A stretch of DNA of 5,135 bases from Bacteroidaceae bacterium (GTDB lineage: Bacteria > Bacteroidota > Bacteroidia > Bacteroidales > Bacteroidaceae). The stretch's first letter is position 1; the number at the start of each line of letters is the position of its first letter. Positions 4,682-5,135 of the stretch are shown in pieces. The translations under genes were made by a program, and so were the position numbers. The stretch lies in contig JAFZUB010000048.1 in the NCBI GenBank assembly GCA_017618515.1, forward strand, positions 1-5,135, written 5' to 3'. Under the pieces are notes generated by a model. The model did no database searches, was not told the origin of the DNA, and was given only the letters and a program-made list of their open reading frames with translations.

Positions 4682-5135
4682 GCGCCTCCTGCTCTGGGCC
4701 GGTGAGGGCGTACTTGAGCAGGGAGTCGTGGGCTGCCTTGCGCACCATGAGGCTGGGGCTCTGCAAGGCCGCGGCGGCCTGGTCGAGATACTCCAGCTCG
4801 GAACGACGCATCAGCGGGTCGCCGCGCATGAAGAGGCGTGCCAGCAGCAGGTAGCCGCACAGCTGGTGCATGTCATCGGCGGAGGCTATCCACTCGAAGG
4901 CCTTGGTGGAGGCGTAGGGCAGATGCTGCATGAGGCTGAGCACCGTGTATTGTGCCTCCTCGGGGTAGCGCATGCTGTCCACCCAGATGTCCGCGATGTC
5001 GGGATAGAACGTCTCGACGGGCTGCACCAGTCCCGCCAGCAGTCGGCACTCGCGGATGTCCTCCTTCCAGAGGTCCTGCGCCAACTGGTGGTCCTTGCCT
5101 ATCTCCTGAGCAAGCTCCATAAGGCGCGGCCACTC
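4653..5135 (-). CDS. Probable AlkD-like DNA alkylation repair family protein, 5'-truncated by the window edge
   Basis: The frame is open from the right edge to TAA at 4655-4653, with 160 visible residues. It begins EWPRLMELAQEIGKDHQLAQDLWK, so the methionine at 5120 lies inside a helix and is probably not the true start. The run LAQDLWKEDIRECRLLAGLV resembles the ALELW-x-x-IxExRxLA helix pair of AlkD-type proteins, HEAT-like glycosylases that remove alkylated bases from DNA. The rest is all-helical and amphipathic (PEEAQYTVLSLMQHLPYAS, CGYLLLARLFM), in line with HEAT-like repeats. There is no signal peptide or membrane segment in the visible part. Catalytic residues could not be assigned, so repair activity is an inference from family resemblance. 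The C-terminal LTSSLLSKR and stop are encoded by the TAACTTC/hairpin repeat, so the natural end has probably been rewritten. It lies 66 bp upstream of purA on the same strand and may share its transcript. Confidence 0.6.
   Translation of the reverse strand, partial: EWPRLMELAQEIGKDHQLAQDLWKEDIRECRLLAGLVQPVETFYPDIADIWVDSMRYPEEAQYTVLSLMQHLPYASTKAFEWIASADDMHQLCGYLLLARLFMRGDPLMRRSELEYLDQAAAALQSPSLMVRKAAHDSLLKYALTGPEQEALTSSLLSKR

Overview
The window looks like Bacteroidales chromosome, most likely Prevotellaceae or a close relative. The evidence is a Bacteroidetes-type promoter (CTTG, 19 bp, TACTTTTG), A/T-rich leaders without clear Shine-Dalgarno sites, a Bacteroides-like PurA, a secreted Listeria-Bacteroides repeat protein and a secreted SASA-family esterase. 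The genus is an inference. All four genes lie on the minus strand, so transcription runs from right to left.

Reading in the direction of transcription: (1) 5135-4653 is the 3' part of a helical, probably AlkD-like DNA alkylation repair family protein. (2) After 66 bp comes purA (4586-3165), adenylosuccinate synthase, possibly co-transcribed with it. (3) A 241-bp gap holds low-complexity repeats and a possible promoter. (4) 2923-833 encodes an exported sialate O-acetylesterase family protein. (5) A 206-bp gap holds a G/C-rich repeat, a perfect inverted repeat and a good promoter. (6) 626-1 is the 5' part of a secreted protein with two InlB B-type repeats that runs off the left edge; its frame is open throughout. 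The genes do not form one pathway: purine synthesis and a probable repair-family protein sit beside two cell-envelope or exported proteins.

The unusual feature is small repetitive DNA that has entered coding sequence. PurA is 473 aa, about 45-50 aa longer than usual. The excess (about residues 350-403) is encoded by two arrays of a 7-nt repeat (TCAATGN on the coding strand) flanking a nested palindrome. It sits in what should be a surface beta-hairpin turn between KVCTAYKV and DTVPYDL. The upstream gene takes its last residues and stop codon from a second repeat family (TAACTTC units around G/C hairpins). The esterase carries an extra stretch of about 28 aa encoded partly by a CTCACC/GGTGAG palindrome. 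Related 7-nt-period DNA fills much of the gap between purA and the esterase. The heptamer is open in all three frames on one strand but carries a stop on the other, which could explain how it persists inside an essential gene. I see no CRISPR array, tRNA, rRNA or complete mobile element.
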